A DNA stretch of 64,000 nucleotides from Anaerolineaceae bacterium. Lineage in GTDB: Bacteria > Chloroflexota > Anaerolineae > Anaerolineales > Anaerolineaceae. The notes under the pieces are model-generated. The model was not told the origin of the DNA and did not search any database. It saw only the letters and a list, made by a program, of their open reading frames with translations. The stretch covers positions 19,423 to 83,422 of the forward strand of contig JAENZI010000003.1 of assembly GCA_016841365.1 (NCBI GenBank), written 5' to 3'. Position 1 is the first letter of the stretch. Each line of letters opens with the position of its first letter. The translations under genes were made by a program, and so were the position numbers. Shown one piece after another: positions 35,442-45,258 of the stretch.

Positions 35442-36578
35442 ATGAAAATGAAAGACAAATTAATTAAGAATAAATGGATCGTTACGATAGTACTATTAGC
35501 TGCAGTATTATTTTCCACCGCTTACTTTGGTGAAACCGCAGTTTTTGCACAAGGACAAGAGACCTGCCCGGATGGTGGTGATTGGATTAAGGTTGAAGGA
35601 TTGTCTGGTAAATCCTATACGTATACGGCACCTGACGGAAAGCTCATCGTAGAAACATGTTACAAAGCGGGCAATGAGGTTGTTTATAATCTGATAAATC
35701 CCCCTCAAGCTTCTGTCACCGTCACATCGGAATTCCAGTTTGACCTGAGCCATGCCAGCTTCAGGTTGACGGATGTCACCCCAACCCCCACACCAACGGT
35801 TACATTCACACCGACCCCAACCCAAACCTTCACACCTACGCCGACCTTCACGCCCACACCGACATTTACGCCTACGCCAACACCGACAGATGAACCCGGT
35901 CTCGAAGAACTCATCCTCACAGGGATTTGTGCAGATCTTGTCGTTTCAAGCGTTGGTTCCAATCAAATTTCGTGGACTGTAGCCAACAATAATGACGTAG
36001 CCATTTCATTCTCATGGTCCGCAAACAATGGCGAATTCGGCAACGAGGTTGCTCCTGCCAATGGCTCCGTTTCTTTTATGACGGAAAACGATGGCACCCA
36101 GGTCACAATTTCTTATCTATTGGATAATGAAGAAGTTGAAGATATGGCTGAGGCTGAAGCCTGTGAAGTTCAGCAGGAGTATGACCCCCTCAGTTTCAAT
36201 GGCGAATGTCTCAACAATGGTTTCATCGAATGGACGGCTGCCAATGAAAACGATGTCGCAATTATGGTTAACTGGACAGCCAACAATGGTGAGTCCGGTT
36301 CTGTAGAAGTCGCGGCGGGATCACAGACCACATTCCAGACGGTAAGTGAAGCCAATGTCCTGTCCTTTGCATACACCCTTGGTGAAGAAGAACAGGTTAG
36401 CATGAATATTGAAACAGATGTTTGTGTAGATCCTCAGCCAGAACCAGATCCCGAACCCGATGTTGCTGCAGGTGGTAGTGGTCCGAGCTTGATGATGTAT
36501 GGATTACTTAATCTCATCGGCGTATTAGGCCTTGGCACCATATCACTTGAATTCGTCAAGAGCAAGATTAGCAAATAG
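35442..36578 (+). CDS. secreted surface protein with Thr-Pro linker and two repeats
   Basis: 378 residues. A signal peptide ends near residue 36 (ETAVFAQ). Residues 40-110 form a Cys-containing beta domain (SYTYTAPDGKLIVETCYKAG). A Thr-Pro linker of the form TPTPTFTPTP covers 111-150. Two related domains of about 80 residues follow (SWTVANNNDVAISFSWSANNG and EWTAANENDVAIMVNWTANNG). A hydrophobic helix near 350-370 and a basic tail (KSKISK) anchor it in the membrane; there is no LPXTG motif. Such Thr-Pro-linked surface proteins are frequent in Anaerolineae. Binding partner unknown. Confidence 0.8.
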   Translation: MKMKDKLIKNKWIVTIVLLAAVLFSTAYFGETAVFAQGQETCPDGGDWIKVEGLSGKSYTYTAPDGKLIVETCYKAGNEVVYNLINPPQASVTVTSEFQFDLSHASFRLTDVTPTPTPTVTFTPTPTQTFTPTPTFTPTPTFTPTPTPTDEPGLEELILTGICADLVVSSVGSNQISWTVANNNDVAISFSWSANNGEFGNEVAPANGSVSFMTENDGTQVTISYLLDNEEVEDMAEAEACEVQQEYDPLSFNGECLNNGFIEWTAANENDVAIMVNWTANNGESGSVEVAAGSQTTFQTVSEANVLSFAYTLGEEEQVSMNIETDVCVDPQPEPDPEPDVAAGGSGPSLMMYGLLNLIGVLGLGTISLEFVKSKISK

Positions 36579-36613
36579 GCAAATCTCTCAATCTAATTTC
36601 GATATAACAATCT

Positions 36614-36647
36614 CAGCATCCTGTTACTTGTGGGTAACAGGATGCTG
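36614..36647 (+). terminator. perfect 14-bp hairpin before a lipoprotein gene
   Basis: CAGCATCCTGTTAC (36614-36627) pairs with GTAACAGGATGCTG (36634-36647) around a 6-base loop. No T-run follows (GTACACGAAAAAA), so it is an imperfect intrinsic terminator for the upstream gene. It may instead be a stable 5' structure of the lipoprotein transcript. Confidence 0.5.
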
Positions 36648-36662
36648 GTACACGAAAAAATT

Positions 36663-37478
36663 ATGAAATTTTCAAAAAAAACTTTCCTTCTATTTCTGTT
36701 CATTTTCATCATCGGCTGCACGCCTTTGGTGACTGCAGAAACGAACCCTGCGCCTGAACAGACTGCGTTGCCGACCCAGACTGCTACGCTTACAAATGTA
36801 GACTCATTATCAGAGGAAAGCCCAATTCTTCAACAATCCCCCACCCGGGTGAAACCAACGCTGACACCTCCGCCAACACCAACACCAGATCCTTATTCGG
36901 CTCTTTATGGCTGTCAGATGGAGATCCGGTTTGCAACAGGTCCGTTATCTGACAAATCCTCAAACTTTAATGTGCTTGATCGTGATTACTTCTATGATAA
37001 GGGTGACAAATTTGCCCCTGGTAAAGGCACAGCCATTTTCTATGAGGCCCAAAGATACTTCATCCTCCATTCAGCTTATGTCAAAGGCAACGTTCTCCGC
37101 CCAATGGAAGCTGAATTTCTCAGAAAATATTTGGAATATTGGGGCACAACCGGCACGGAATACATAGAAGGTCAAATTGATTCTCTGATTGGTTCCCAGG
37201 TTGTATGGGTGTGCAACGAAGATACCGTCTTTGAAACAGAAATCATCGGAATTACCAGGCTTTCACACGAGGCATCAAATCGCCTGTGGTTGGAACCTGA
37301 GAACATTGTGGATATCATCCGCGATAAAGAGGGTTTGGTATCAGAATGGATCGGCGAACTTCAAGACACCGATCAACCGACTTTTTACGTTGGCTTTTGC
37401 GGATGGGGTCCGCAATCACTCGATCAAGACCGCTATACATACTATCGTTATCTGATACAGCTTGAAGTCATGCCCTGA
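36663..37478 (+). CDS. secreted lipoprotein of unknown function
   Basis: About 271 residues. The ATG at 36663 gives a normal lipoprotein signal (KKTFLLFLFIFIIGC, lipobox IIGC). A low-complexity Thr/Pro/Gln spacer follows (TLTPPPTPTPDP), then a globular domain of about 190 residues from YGCQMEIRFA to the end. Two Cys late in the domain (VWVCNED, VGFCGWG) may pair. Longer frames begin inside a perfect hairpin and are unlikely. The fold is not recognised; no co-transcribed partner is evident. Confidence 0.75.
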   Translation: MKFSKKTFLLFLFIFIIGCTPLVTAETNPAPEQTALPTQTATLTNVDSLSEESPILQQSPTRVKPTLTPPPTPTPDPYSALYGCQMEIRFATGPLSDKSSNFNVLDRDYFYDKGDKFAPGKGTAIFYEAQRYFILHSAYVKGNVLRPMEAEFLRKYLEYWGTTGTEYIEGQIDSLIGSQVVWVCNEDTVFETEIIGITRLSHEASNRLWLEPENIVDIIRDKEGLVSEWIGELQDTDQPTFYVGFCGWGPQSLDQDRYTYYRYLIQLEVMP

Positions 37479-37519
37479 TTAACCATCATATATTCATAAA
37501 ATAATTATTACGAACTTAT

Positions 37520-37549
37520 CACCCGCCAGCCTATGGCTGGCGGGTGTTT
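37520..37549 (+). terminator. intrinsic terminator after the lipoprotein gene
   Basis: CACCCGCCAGCC pairs with GGCTGGCGGGTG across a TAT loop: 12 GC-rich base pairs, followed by a short T-run (TTTCGTT). It lies 40 bases after the stop codon and upstream of the glycan cluster. Confidence 0.75.
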
Positions 37550-37616
37550 CGTTGACACAACACCCCTTTTGAGGTAACCTTTTCCCTGTCTAAATACGCG
37601 AAAGAAACTTCCAAAC

Positions 37617-38438
37617 ATGAGCGAATTGAACATCTACGATAGTGCAAAACGGAAACACCCTGCCATTGAAGAGCTGACTGCATTATTTAAATATCGTGAC
37701 CTCATCTATCAATTGGTCAGGCGAGATCTGATTGCACGATATAAACGCTCAGTTCTGGGCGTCGCCTGGACGATGCTTAACCCTCTCGGCATCATGATTG
37801 TCATGACAATCGTGTTTTCTCAAGTGTTTTCAAGGGTTGAATCATATCCAGCCTACTTAATCACCGGGCTTATCTGCTGGAATATGTTCACACAGTCAAC
37901 AAGTTTCGCAATCAATTCGATGGTTTGGGGCAACAAGCTTTTAGAACAGATCTATTTGCCGAATACTTCGTTTGTGGTGTCAACAATCCTTTCAAACATG
38001 ATTAATTTCGTCCTTTCACTTATTCCTTTATTCTTAATCATGTTTGTTACCCAGGTACCCGTTCGATGGACTGTGGTATTAATTCCATTAGCCATGATCC
38101 TGATTGGGGCATTTTCGTTAGGTTTCGGTTTGTTAATTTCAACTCTGGCTGTCTTTTTCCCCGATGTGGCTGAGTTATACCCGGTCATCTTAAGAGCCTG
38201 GTTGTATTTGACACCCATTATTGTCCCGGTTGATATTCTAAATAATATTCTAAATGGATGGATATTACGATTAAATCCAATGTACTATATCATTGATGTC
38301 TTTCGGCAGCTGATTTACTACGGCACCATCCCCAGCCTGACACAATGGCTGATAGCCATATTTGCGGCTTTTGGAACACTCGTCATAGGTTGGATTTTCT
38401 TCTGCAACAAATCGGATAAATTTGCTTATTATGTCTAA
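37617..38438 (+). CDS. polysaccharide ABC exporter permease (Wzm/TagG family)
   Basis: 273 residues, six predicted membrane helices. The N-terminal amphipathic segment (ALFKYRDLIYQLVRRDLIARYKRSVLG.AW) is diagnostic of ABC-2 polysaccharide exporters. With the ATPase encoded next, it flips lipid-linked glycan chains across the membrane. It opens the surface-glycan cluster that includes rmlCBAD and several glycosyltransferases. The ATPase start codon lies within its last codons. Confidence 0.92.
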   Translation: MSELNIYDSAKRKHPAIEELTALFKYRDLIYQLVRRDLIARYKRSVLGVAWTMLNPLGIMIVMTIVFSQVFSRVESYPAYLITGLICWNMFTQSTSFAINSMVWGNKLLEQIYLPNTSFVVSTILSNMINFVLSLIPLFLIMFVTQVPVRWTVVLIPLAMILIGAFSLGFGLLISTLAVFFPDVAELYPVILRAWLYLTPIIVPVDILNNILNGWILRLNPMYYIIDVFRQLIYYGTIPSLTQWLIAIFAAFGTLVIGWIFFCNKSDKFAYYV

Positions 38439-39228
38439 TATCACAACACACGAACCTCAATCTGACAGTGCGATTTTCCTTCATGGCGTAGGTGTGCTGT
38501 ATCGCATTCCGCATGATCCAATCAAGACATTCAAAGAATATGTTATCCGGGCTGTACAGGGGCGGATTAAGCACCACTCGTTTTGGGCATTAAAAGATAT
38601 TCACCTTGATTTAAAAAGGGGCGAAATCTTTGGCATCATTGGAAGAAATGGGGCCGGAAAATCAACCCTCCTGAAAGTCATTTCACGGGTCCTAATCCCT
38701 ACCGAAGGACGGGTTTGGATTAAAGGAAACGTCAGTCCTCTCCTGCAATTAGGCGCTGGCTTTCATCCGGAATTGACCGGATTTGAAAACATTTACCTGA
38801 ACGCTTCGATCCTTGGTTTTAGTCAAAAGGAAATTGACGAGAAGGTCGAAGAGATCATCGACTTTTCTGAAATTGGTGATTTTATTAACGTCCCGTTGCG
38901 CACCTATTCATCAGGCATGCGAGCACGGTTGGGATTTGCAGTAGCAACTGCCTGGAAGCCGGATATTCTCCTCTTAGATGAGGTCCTGGCGGTTGGCGAT
39001 GTGGCTTTTAAGGATAAATGCATTGACCGCATGAACCTCTTCCGCGATCAGGGTTCGACTGTTTTAGTGGTGTCTCATTCTGTAGATAATATCAAGGAAA
39101 CATGTCACCGTGCGATGTGGCTCGACGAAGGTCAAATTCGATTAGTAGGCCCAGCAGAAGAAGTTGGCAATGCCTACCAAAAGGACATGAAAACAAGAAG
39201 ACAGGGGAAAATGCGTGTAAACAGATGA
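38431..39228 (+). CDS. polysaccharide ABC exporter ATP-binding protein (Wzt/TagH family)
   Basis: About 265 residues. Walker A GRNGAGKSTLLK near 73, signature YSSGMRARLGFAVA and Walker B ILLLDEVLAVGD are those of polysaccharide exporters. The ATG at 38431 overlaps the permease stop by 8 bases (ATGTCTAA). The protein ends soon after the ATPase domain and lacks the C-terminal carbohydrate-binding domain found in long Wzt proteins, so it should not recognise a modified chain end itself. Confidence 0.92.
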   Translation: MSNITTHEPQSDSAIFLHGVGVLYRIPHDPIKTFKEYVIRAVQGRIKHHSFWALKDIHLDLKRGEIFGIIGRNGAGKSTLLKVISRVLIPTEGRVWIKGNVSPLLQLGAGFHPELTGFENIYLNASILGFSQKEIDEKVEEIIDFSEIGDFINVPLRTYSSGMRARLGFAVATAWKPDILLLDEVLAVGDVAFKDKCIDRMNLFRDQGSTVLVVSHSVDNIKETCHRAMWLDEGQIRLVGPAEEVGNAYQKDMKTRRQGKMRVNR

Positions 39229-39395
39229 CCTCTTGAAGAGGTTATTTTCAATTAATCTTTTTTGACCACAATTGAATATCCCGACTGAGTACATCTATGA
39301 GCAAATCCCGTAATTTTTCCCAAATAATCCATTCATACGGATCATGAACTTCGGCTATAATCGTATCTACATAACGATCTAAGGAGCTTCAAATA

Positions 39396-39944
39396 ATGGA
39401 GTTTTTAAAAACTCAGATTCCAGATGTCATCATTGTTAAACCGAAAGTCTTTTCAGACGAGCGCGGTTTTTTTATGGAATCATTCCAGAAGATGAAGTTC
39501 AAAGAGGCGGGAATATCCTATGACTTTGTTCAAGACAATCACTCATCTTCAAGACAAGGAACACTACGAGGTATTCATTATCAAATTACTCACACCCAGG
39601 GCAAGCTCGTGAGAGCGGTAGTCGGTGAAATCTTCGATGTAGCTGTCGACCTACGCCGAAGTTCACCGACCTTTGGCAAGTGGGTTGGCGTATTCCTCTC
39701 TGAAGAAAATAAGGAACAATTATGGATCCCGCCTGGTTTTGGGCATGGATTTTACGCGTTAACCCCTCGGGCAGATGTGCTTTACAAAGCCACAGATTAT
39801 TTCGACCCTGAAGGCGAACGCTGTATTCGCTGGGACGATCCTGATATCAACATCGATTGGCCATTGCTCGACGAGTCCACGCCAATTATTTCAAAGAAAG
39901 ATCTTGCCGGTTCATCCTTTAGAGATGCGGAGTTATTTTCATGA
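39396..39944 (+). CDS. rfbC: dTDP-4-dehydrorhamnose 3,5-epimerase
   Basis: 182 residues, RmlC cupin fold. FSDERGFFMESFQ, FVQDNHSSSRQGTLRGIHYQ (with the catalytic His) and WIPPGFGHGFYAL are the family landmarks. It converts dTDP-4-dehydro-6-deoxyglucose to the L-rhamno form in dTDP-L-rhamnose synthesis. AAGGAG precedes the start. First gene of rmlCBAD; its stop overlaps the rfbB start (ATGA). Confidence 0.96.
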   Translation: MEFLKTQIPDVIIVKPKVFSDERGFFMESFQKMKFKEAGISYDFVQDNHSSSRQGTLRGIHYQITHTQGKLVRAVVGEIFDVAVDLRRSSPTFGKWVGVFLSEENKEQLWIPPGFGHGFYALTPRADVLYKATDYFDPEGERCIRWDDPDINIDWPLLDESTPIISKKDLAGSSFRDAELFS

Positions 39945-41023
39945 ATAAAAATGTTTTGGTGACAGGTGGCGCAGGTTTTATCGGTTCAAATTTCATTCGA
40001 TATCTGCAAGAAAATGCCCCTGAAACAAAAATCATCAATCTCGACCTGCTCACCTACGCTGGCAGCCTCGAAAATCTGAAGGATCTACCAGCCCCCAAAA
40101 ATTACACCTTTGTCAAGGGCGATATCTGCGACCAACCTCTGGTTGAAAGACTACTGCGTGAAAACCAAATCGACACGATCGTTCATTTTGCAGCAGAATC
40201 CCATGTTGACCGTTCGCTCAAAGGTCCTGGCGCATTTGTTCAGACCAACATTGTCGGCACCTACGCTCTGCTCGAAGCTGCACGACAGGTATGGCTGAAA
40301 GAAAATCCGGGTAGTTCAGACATCTATCGATTCCATCACATTTCCACCGATGAGGTTTTTGGCACACTCAGCCCCACCGACCCCGCCTTTGAAGAATGCA
40401 CCCCCTATGCCCCCAATTCGCCTTATGCTGCTTCAAAGGCCAGCAGTGATCATTTGGTGCGGTCATACGCGCATTCCTTCGGCCTGCCGATCACCATATC
40501 CAACTGCTCCAACAATTACGGTCCATACCAATTCCCCGAGAAATTAATCCCGCTCATGATCCTAAACGCTCTCACCGGAAAGCCGCTGCCCATCTATGGT
40601 GACGGCATGCAAATCAGAGATTGGTTGTATGTTGAAGATCACTGTGAAGCGATCTGGAAAATTGTGCATGAGGGAAAACTGGGAGAGAGTTATAATATTG
40701 GCGGCGGCAATCAACCCCCCAACATCGAAATCGTTAAGACCATCTGCGCTATCTTAGATGAGCTCGCCCCAACGGCTGACCACACACCCCATGAGCAGTT
40801 GATCACTTATGTCACCGATCGACCTGGGCATGACCGCCGATACGCCATGAACATCGAAAAGATTTCTCGAGAGCTGGATTGGCAGCCAAAATATGATCTC
40901 AAAACCGGTCTACATAAGACCGTAAAATGGTATCTTGAAAACATCGATTGGCTGAATGCGATCATCGAAGAAAAAGATTATCAAAACTGGGTTCAAATCA
41001 ATTATCAACGGAGGGACAATTAA
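39941..41023 (+). CDS. rfbB: dTDP-glucose 4,6-dehydratase
   Basis: 360 residues of the extended SDR family. NAD-binding [13 protein letters not shown] is at the N-terminus; HISTDEVFG and [12 protein letters not shown] hold the catalytic Thr-Asp-Glu and Tyr-Lys. It makes dTDP-4-dehydro-6-deoxy-D-glucose. The start overlaps the rfbC stop by 4 bases and its stop overlaps the rfbA start by one. Confidence 0.96.
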   Translation: MNKNVLVTGGAGFIGSNFIRYLQENAPETKIINLDLLTYAGSLENLKDLPAPKNYTFVKGDICDQPLVERLLRENQIDTIVHFAAESHVDRSLKGPGAFVQTNIVGTYALLEAARQVWLKENPGSSDIYRFHHISTDEVFGTLSPTDPAFEECTPYAPNSPYAASKASSDHLVRSYAHSFGLPITISNCSNNYGPYQFPEKLIPLMILNALTGKPLPIYGDGMQIRDWLYVEDHCEAIWKIVHEGKLGESYNIGGGNQPPNIEIVKTICAILDELAPTADHTPHEQLITYVTDRPGHDRRYAMNIEKISRELDWQPKYDLKTGLHKTVKWYLENIDWLNAIIEEKDYQNWVQINYQRRDN

Positions 41024-41901
41024 TGAAGGGCATCATCCTTGCTGGTGGCAAAGGCACACGCTTATACCCACTGACACTAGGTGTCAGCAAACAACTTTTG
41101 CCTGTTTATGACAAGCCGATGGTCTATTACCCGCTTTCCATGCTGATGCTGGCCGGGATCCGCGAAATTCTGGTTATCACCACCCCACAGGATCAGGAAC
41201 AATACAAACGTTTTTTGGGCGACGGCTCTCAATGGGGGCTTTCGTTTGCCTATAAAATTCAAACCGAACCGCGTGGATTAGCCGACGCCTTCATAGTCGG
41301 CAGCGAGTTTATTGGAGACCAACCCGCGGCGCTCATTCTTGGGGACAACATTTTCTATGGGCACGGTTTGCCAGATGTATTGCGCAGTGCTGCCAGCCTG
41401 CAGCGCGGTGCAGTCATCTTTGCCTACCCCGTCCATGATCCTGAACGTTATGGTGTCGTCGAATTTAATGAACAGGGTCAAACCCTCAGCCTTGAAGAAA
41501 AGCCCAAAATTCCGCGTTCCAATTATGCGGTCCCGGGCATTTATTTTTATGACAATCGAGTTGTTGAATTCGCCAAGAACCTCAAACCCTCAGCCAGGGG
41601 CGAGATCGAGATCACCGATTTGAATAAAGTCTATATGGAGATGGGCGATCTGCGTGTTCAAGCGCTTGGGCGCGGCGTCGCATGGTTGGATGCCGGTATG
41701 CACCATTCACTGCTGCAAGCATCCAATTTCGTGCAGGCTGTTGAAGAACGCCAGGGGATGATGATCTCCTGCCCAGAAGAGATCGCTTTTCGCATGGGCT
41801 ATATTGATATTGACCAGTTGAAACACCTTGCTGAAACGTTCAATGGCAATCGATATGGTCAATACTTAAGCCGGTTAGCAAAAGAAGGACTGACCCTGTG
41901 A
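41023..41901 (+). CDS. rfbA: glucose-1-phosphate thymidylyltransferase
   Basis: 292 residues. The nucleotide-binding signature [16 protein letters not shown] starts at residue 3, and [29 protein letters not shown] and [10 protein letters not shown] are typical. It makes dTDP-glucose, the first step toward dTDP-rhamnose. The ATG at 41023 (TAATG with the rfbB stop) is chosen; GGAGGG lies just upstream. Confidence 0.96.
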   Translation: MKGIILAGGKGTRLYPLTLGVSKQLLPVYDKPMVYYPLSMLMLAGIREILVITTPQDQEQYKRFLGDGSQWGLSFAYKIQTEPRGLADAFIVGSEFIGDQPAALILGDNIFYGHGLPDVLRSAASLQRGAVIFAYPVHDPERYGVVEFNEQGQTLSLEEKPKIPRSNYAVPGIYFYDNRVVEFAKNLKPSARGEIEITDLNKVYMEMGDLRVQALGRGVAWLDAGMHHSLLQASNFVQAVEERQGMMISCPEEIAFRMGYIDIDQLKHLAETFNGNRYGQYLSRLAKEGLTL

Positions 41902-42785
41902 GTGTCAAAATCCTGTTATTGGGTAACACCGGACAACTCGGATGGGAACTCGAACGATCCTTGCAGACCCTGGGCGAAGTGACTGCCTTGGATTACCCGC
42001 AAATCAATATGGCAAGTGCAGACAGCATCAAAACAGTTGTGCAATCTGCCTCCCCCAATCTGATCATCAATGCTACTGCTTACACCAATGTAGATAAAGC
42101 CGAAAGTGAACCCGACCTCGCTATGGCAATCAATGGCACGGGTCCGGGCATTCTGGCATCAGAAGTCAAAAAGCTGGGTGCTGCACTGATCCATTTCTCG
42201 ACAGATTATGTCTTTGACGGCACCAAGGGTAAACCTTACTGCGAAAAAGACCAACCAAATCCGCTGAATGTTTATGGAAGCACCAAACTGGCAGGTGAAA
42301 AAGCTGTCGCAGAAGTGGATGGTGCATATCTCACCTTTCGTACCAGCTGGGTCTACTCTCTGCGCCGACCGTGCTTTGTAACCAAGGTGCTGGAATGGGC
42401 GCGCCAGAACGAAACGCTGCGCATCGTTGATGATCAGATCAGCAGCCCCACCTGGGCACGTACGCTGGCTGATGCGACCGCACAGACCATCGCACAGGGC
42501 AGAAAAGATCCCGTGGGGTATGTTCAGCAAATTTGCGGGCTTTACCACCTCACAGATGCAGGTCCGTGCAGTCGATTTGAGTGGGCTAAAGCCATCCTCG
42601 CCCTATACCCTGAGAGAGAAGCACTTTTGGCAAAAGCAATTGTGCCAGCGAAATCTGATGACTTCCCCTCGCCAGTTCAAAGGCCAAATATCTCGGTGCT
42701 ATCTTTAGATAAATTTGCAAAGGTTACGGGATTAAAAATGCCAGCCTGGGAAGACTCGCTGAAATTAGCGATGGATCTAAATTAA
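41898..42785 (+). CDS. rfbD: dTDP-4-dehydrorhamnose reductase
   Basis: 295 residues. N-terminal [15 protein letters not shown] binds [25 protein letters not shown] and [13 protein letters not shown] (Tyr-Lys) are family motifs. It reduces the 4-keto sugar to dTDP-L-rhamnose. The start is GTG in a GTGA overlap with rfbA. This closes the four-gene set. Confidence 0.95.
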   Translation: MSVKILLLGNTGQLGWELERSLQTLGEVTALDYPQINMASADSIKTVVQSASPNLIINATAYTNVDKAESEPDLAMAINGTGPGILASEVKKLGAALIHFSTDYVFDGTKGKPYCEKDQPNPLNVYGSTKLAGEKAVAEVDGAYLTFRTSWVYSLRRPCFVTKVLEWARQNETLRIVDDQISSPTWARTLADATAQTIAQGRKDPVGYVQQICGLYHLTDAGPCSRFEWAKAILALYPEREALLAKAIVPAKSDDFPSPVQRPNISVLSLDKFAKVTGLKMPAWEDSLKLAMDLN

Positions 42786-43029
42786 ACCTCTTAGCAATAA
42801 CAGATGAATTAAATTCGCTGAAAGGTTTGCAGTCAGCTGCTTAACACCTGGCATTTCATTTAAACCATTCTCTACCACAATCTCCCACATCAATCACCCC
42901 TGACCCCTCAATAAATACACACGGCTCCTGCCTACATTATCCTCTATTAATCTACTATAATTGAATAGATGAAAACCAATCCGGGCGGAAATCTGAAAAC
43001 GCACCCTCAACACACCCAAGGATGAAACA

Positions 43030-45258
43030 ATGCCGGTACAAGTTGTAAACAAAGACAATAACCCACCCACGAGCAAAATCAACGTCAATAAATTTGATTT
43101 TGAGCTATTCACTTTGCCAGATCGCGAATCGCTATTTGTCGGCCAGGTTTACGAAGAATTGACCTCCCTTTTTATCCGTCAAATGGCAAAAGGGGTTTCA
43201 ACCTTCATTGACATCGGTGCTCAGCACGGATTTTTTGAAGTATTAGTGAATAAAAGCAATCCAGATTGTGAAATCATTGCATTTGAGCCTGACCAAGAGA
43301 ATTTAGGCATCTTGCAGAGAAATCTGTCACTGCATAGCATCAATGCCCAGGTGCATCAAACAGACACTTTGGACCCGAACATCCTTAACGCAAATCAGGG
43401 CACACTTCTATTAAGAATTGATGCCGATGGAAATGGAATAACCATCCTAAAAAGTCTGGAAGATTTTCTGAATGATTCCGGAGATGTCAGATTATTTATC
43501 AAATTTTCTCCGGACGCCATGAAGGCTAAGGGTCAAAAACCTGAAGAATTGCTTGCATTTTTGTGTGACTTGAATTATCAGGTTCAATTTATTGATGATA
43601 ATGTTAAAAAATTCTTTGGTTACAAAAACGGTCAGAACTGGGATGAGATTATTGATAGTGAGGAATGCAATCTTTATTGCCAGAAGAAAGAAACTGCGCT
43701 GAACTTGTGTTTTTTCTCCCATTCAAGCCAGCTTGCCGGGGCAGAACGTTCACTCCTCAACCTAACTGAGGAACTAATTTCAGATTATGGTGCGGTTTGC
43801 AGCGTGATCCTCCCCGACAATGGTCCGCTTGAAAAATTGCTTTCAGATTCAGGATGTGCCACACACATCATCCCATATAAATGGTGGTGCACAAATTCAA
43901 AACGCCATCTGGCAAATTTTGAGCAGCGCTTCTTTGAGTCGTTCAAGCAACTAGAAGGTCAACAAATTCTTAATAAGATCCAGCCCGATATTGTGGTGAC
44001 ACAAACCCTGACAATCCCGTGGGGTGCAGTTTACGCTTATGAGCACCAATTGCCGCATATATGGATGGTAAGTGAATTTGGCGAGTTAGACCACGGACTG
44101 CATTTTTATTTCGCTTTTGATCAGGTCACCCAATTCATCAAAGATTATTCAGACCTCATCATTACCTGCTCAGACGCTGTCAGACAAGAACTGTTCAATG
44201 GCGATAAAAAAGCAAAAACGGTTTATTACAGCCTCAAAAAAATGAAAAGTGAGATCGAAGCCATACACACCACAAAGAATATCTTCGAGAACCCGGATGC
44301 TTTTCACCTCTTATTGCCTGGAACGATCTCTCCAGGCAAAGGGCAAATCGATGCCGTAAGAGCCGTAATTGAACTTGTACAGAATAGAAATGAAAACATC
44401 GAACTAATCCTGATAGGTTACGCGCTCCCTGAATACCAATCAGAGATTGAGGAAATCATCACCAAGGCTGAGGCAGAAAAATATATCAAGATACGACCTT
44501 TCGAAGAAGCCATCTATCCTGTCATGGCTTCTGCCGATGCCATTTTAGTGACCTCTAAGAATGAAGCCTTCGGCAGAGTCACAGTGGAGAGCATGCTTCT
44601 CAATAAACCAGTTATTGGGTCCAACTCGGGGGGCACAAAAGAATTGATCCAAAACGGTGTTAATGGACTGACCTATTCCTTTGGGGACGAGCACCAACTG
44701 GCAGACCAAATTCAAAATTTGATCCACGATCCTTCTCTTAGGCACAAATTAACAGAACGCGGCAAAGAATTTGTTCAAAACAATTTTTCGAAAGAAAAAT
44801 ATAGTGGTGTTCTGCACTGCGACATGATCAAGATAAAGCATATTGAACCCATCAAACAATATGATTCAGCTAATTCAGTTAAAGACCTAAATCTGATCGA
44901 GTTTTATCGGATAATGCTGGATCAAGGACTCGATGAAATCAGGGTCTATGAGCAGCAAAAAGAAGAATTCAGGCAAAGAGTCATAGGGCTAAATGAAGAG
45001 ATAGCCGACCTGAATGAAACACAATTATCCCTGCAATCAGAAGTAAACCAGCGTGATCAATCGATTGATGCCTTAAAATCTGAGCTTAATGAGCGCAGTC
45101 GGACGATCAACGGTCTTAAAAACCAAATCGAAAAACGAAAACAACAATACGCTGAATTAGAACAAGAAATGCTCTACTATGCCCTCAGCAATAGCTGGAG
45201 GATCACCCGACCAATCCGCAAGATTATGAACCTTTTACACAGGAGAAAAAATGCTTAA
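43030..45258 (+). CDS. FkbM-like methyltransferase domain fused to a GT4 glycosyltransferase with coiled-coil tail
   Basis: 742 residues. Residues 1-215 resemble FkbM methyltransferases (STFIDIGAQHGFFEVLV, IIAFEPDQENLGILQRNL). Residues 225-620 form a GT-B glycosyltransferase family 4 unit (FFSHSSQLAGAERSLLNL, GTISPGKGQIDAVRAV, TSKNEAFGRVTVESMLLNKPVIGSNSGGTKE). Residues 640-715 are a coiled coil (QQKEEFRQRVIGLNEEIADLNE). The end (YYALSNSWRITRPIRKIMNLL) is a common glycosyltransferase tail. AAGGA precedes the start. It probably adds, and perhaps methylates, a sugar in the exported glycan. Confidence 0.85.
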   Translation: MPVQVVNKDNNPPTSKINVNKFDFELFTLPDRESLFVGQVYEELTSLFIRQMAKGVSTFIDIGAQHGFFEVLVNKSNPDCEIIAFEPDQENLGILQRNLSLHSINAQVHQTDTLDPNILNANQGTLLLRIDADGNGITILKSLEDFLNDSGDVRLFIKFSPDAMKAKGQKPEELLAFLCDLNYQVQFIDDNVKKFFGYKNGQNWDEIIDSEECNLYCQKKETALNLCFFSHSSQLAGAERSLLNLTEELISDYGAVCSVILPDNGPLEKLLSDSGCATHIIPYKWWCTNSKRHLANFEQRFFESFKQLEGQQILNKIQPDIVVTQTLTIPWGAVYAYEHQLPHIWMVSEFGELDHGLHFYFAFDQVTQFIKDYSDLIITCSDAVRQELFNGDKKAKTVYYSLKKMKSEIEAIHTTKNIFENPDAFHLLLPGTISPGKGQIDAVRAVIELVQNRNENIELILIGYALPEYQSEIEEIITKAEAEKYIKIRPFEEAIYPVMASADAILVTSKNEAFGRVTVESMLLNKPVIGSNSGGTKELIQNGVNGLTYSFGDEHQLADQIQNLIHDPSLRHKLTERGKEFVQNNFSKEKYSGVLHCDMIKIKHIEPIKQYDSANSVKDLNLIEFYRIMLDQGLDEIRVYEQQKEEFRQRVIGLNEEIADLNETQLSLQSEVNQRDQSIDALKSELNERSRTINGLKNQIEKRKQQYAELEQEMLYYALSNSWRITRPIRKIMNLLHRRKNA

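Noticed and set aside
35770-35895. Short direct repeats that could look like a CRISPR or minisatellite
   Set aside because: They are codons of the Thr-Pro linker, in frame within a real gene, with no spacer structure.
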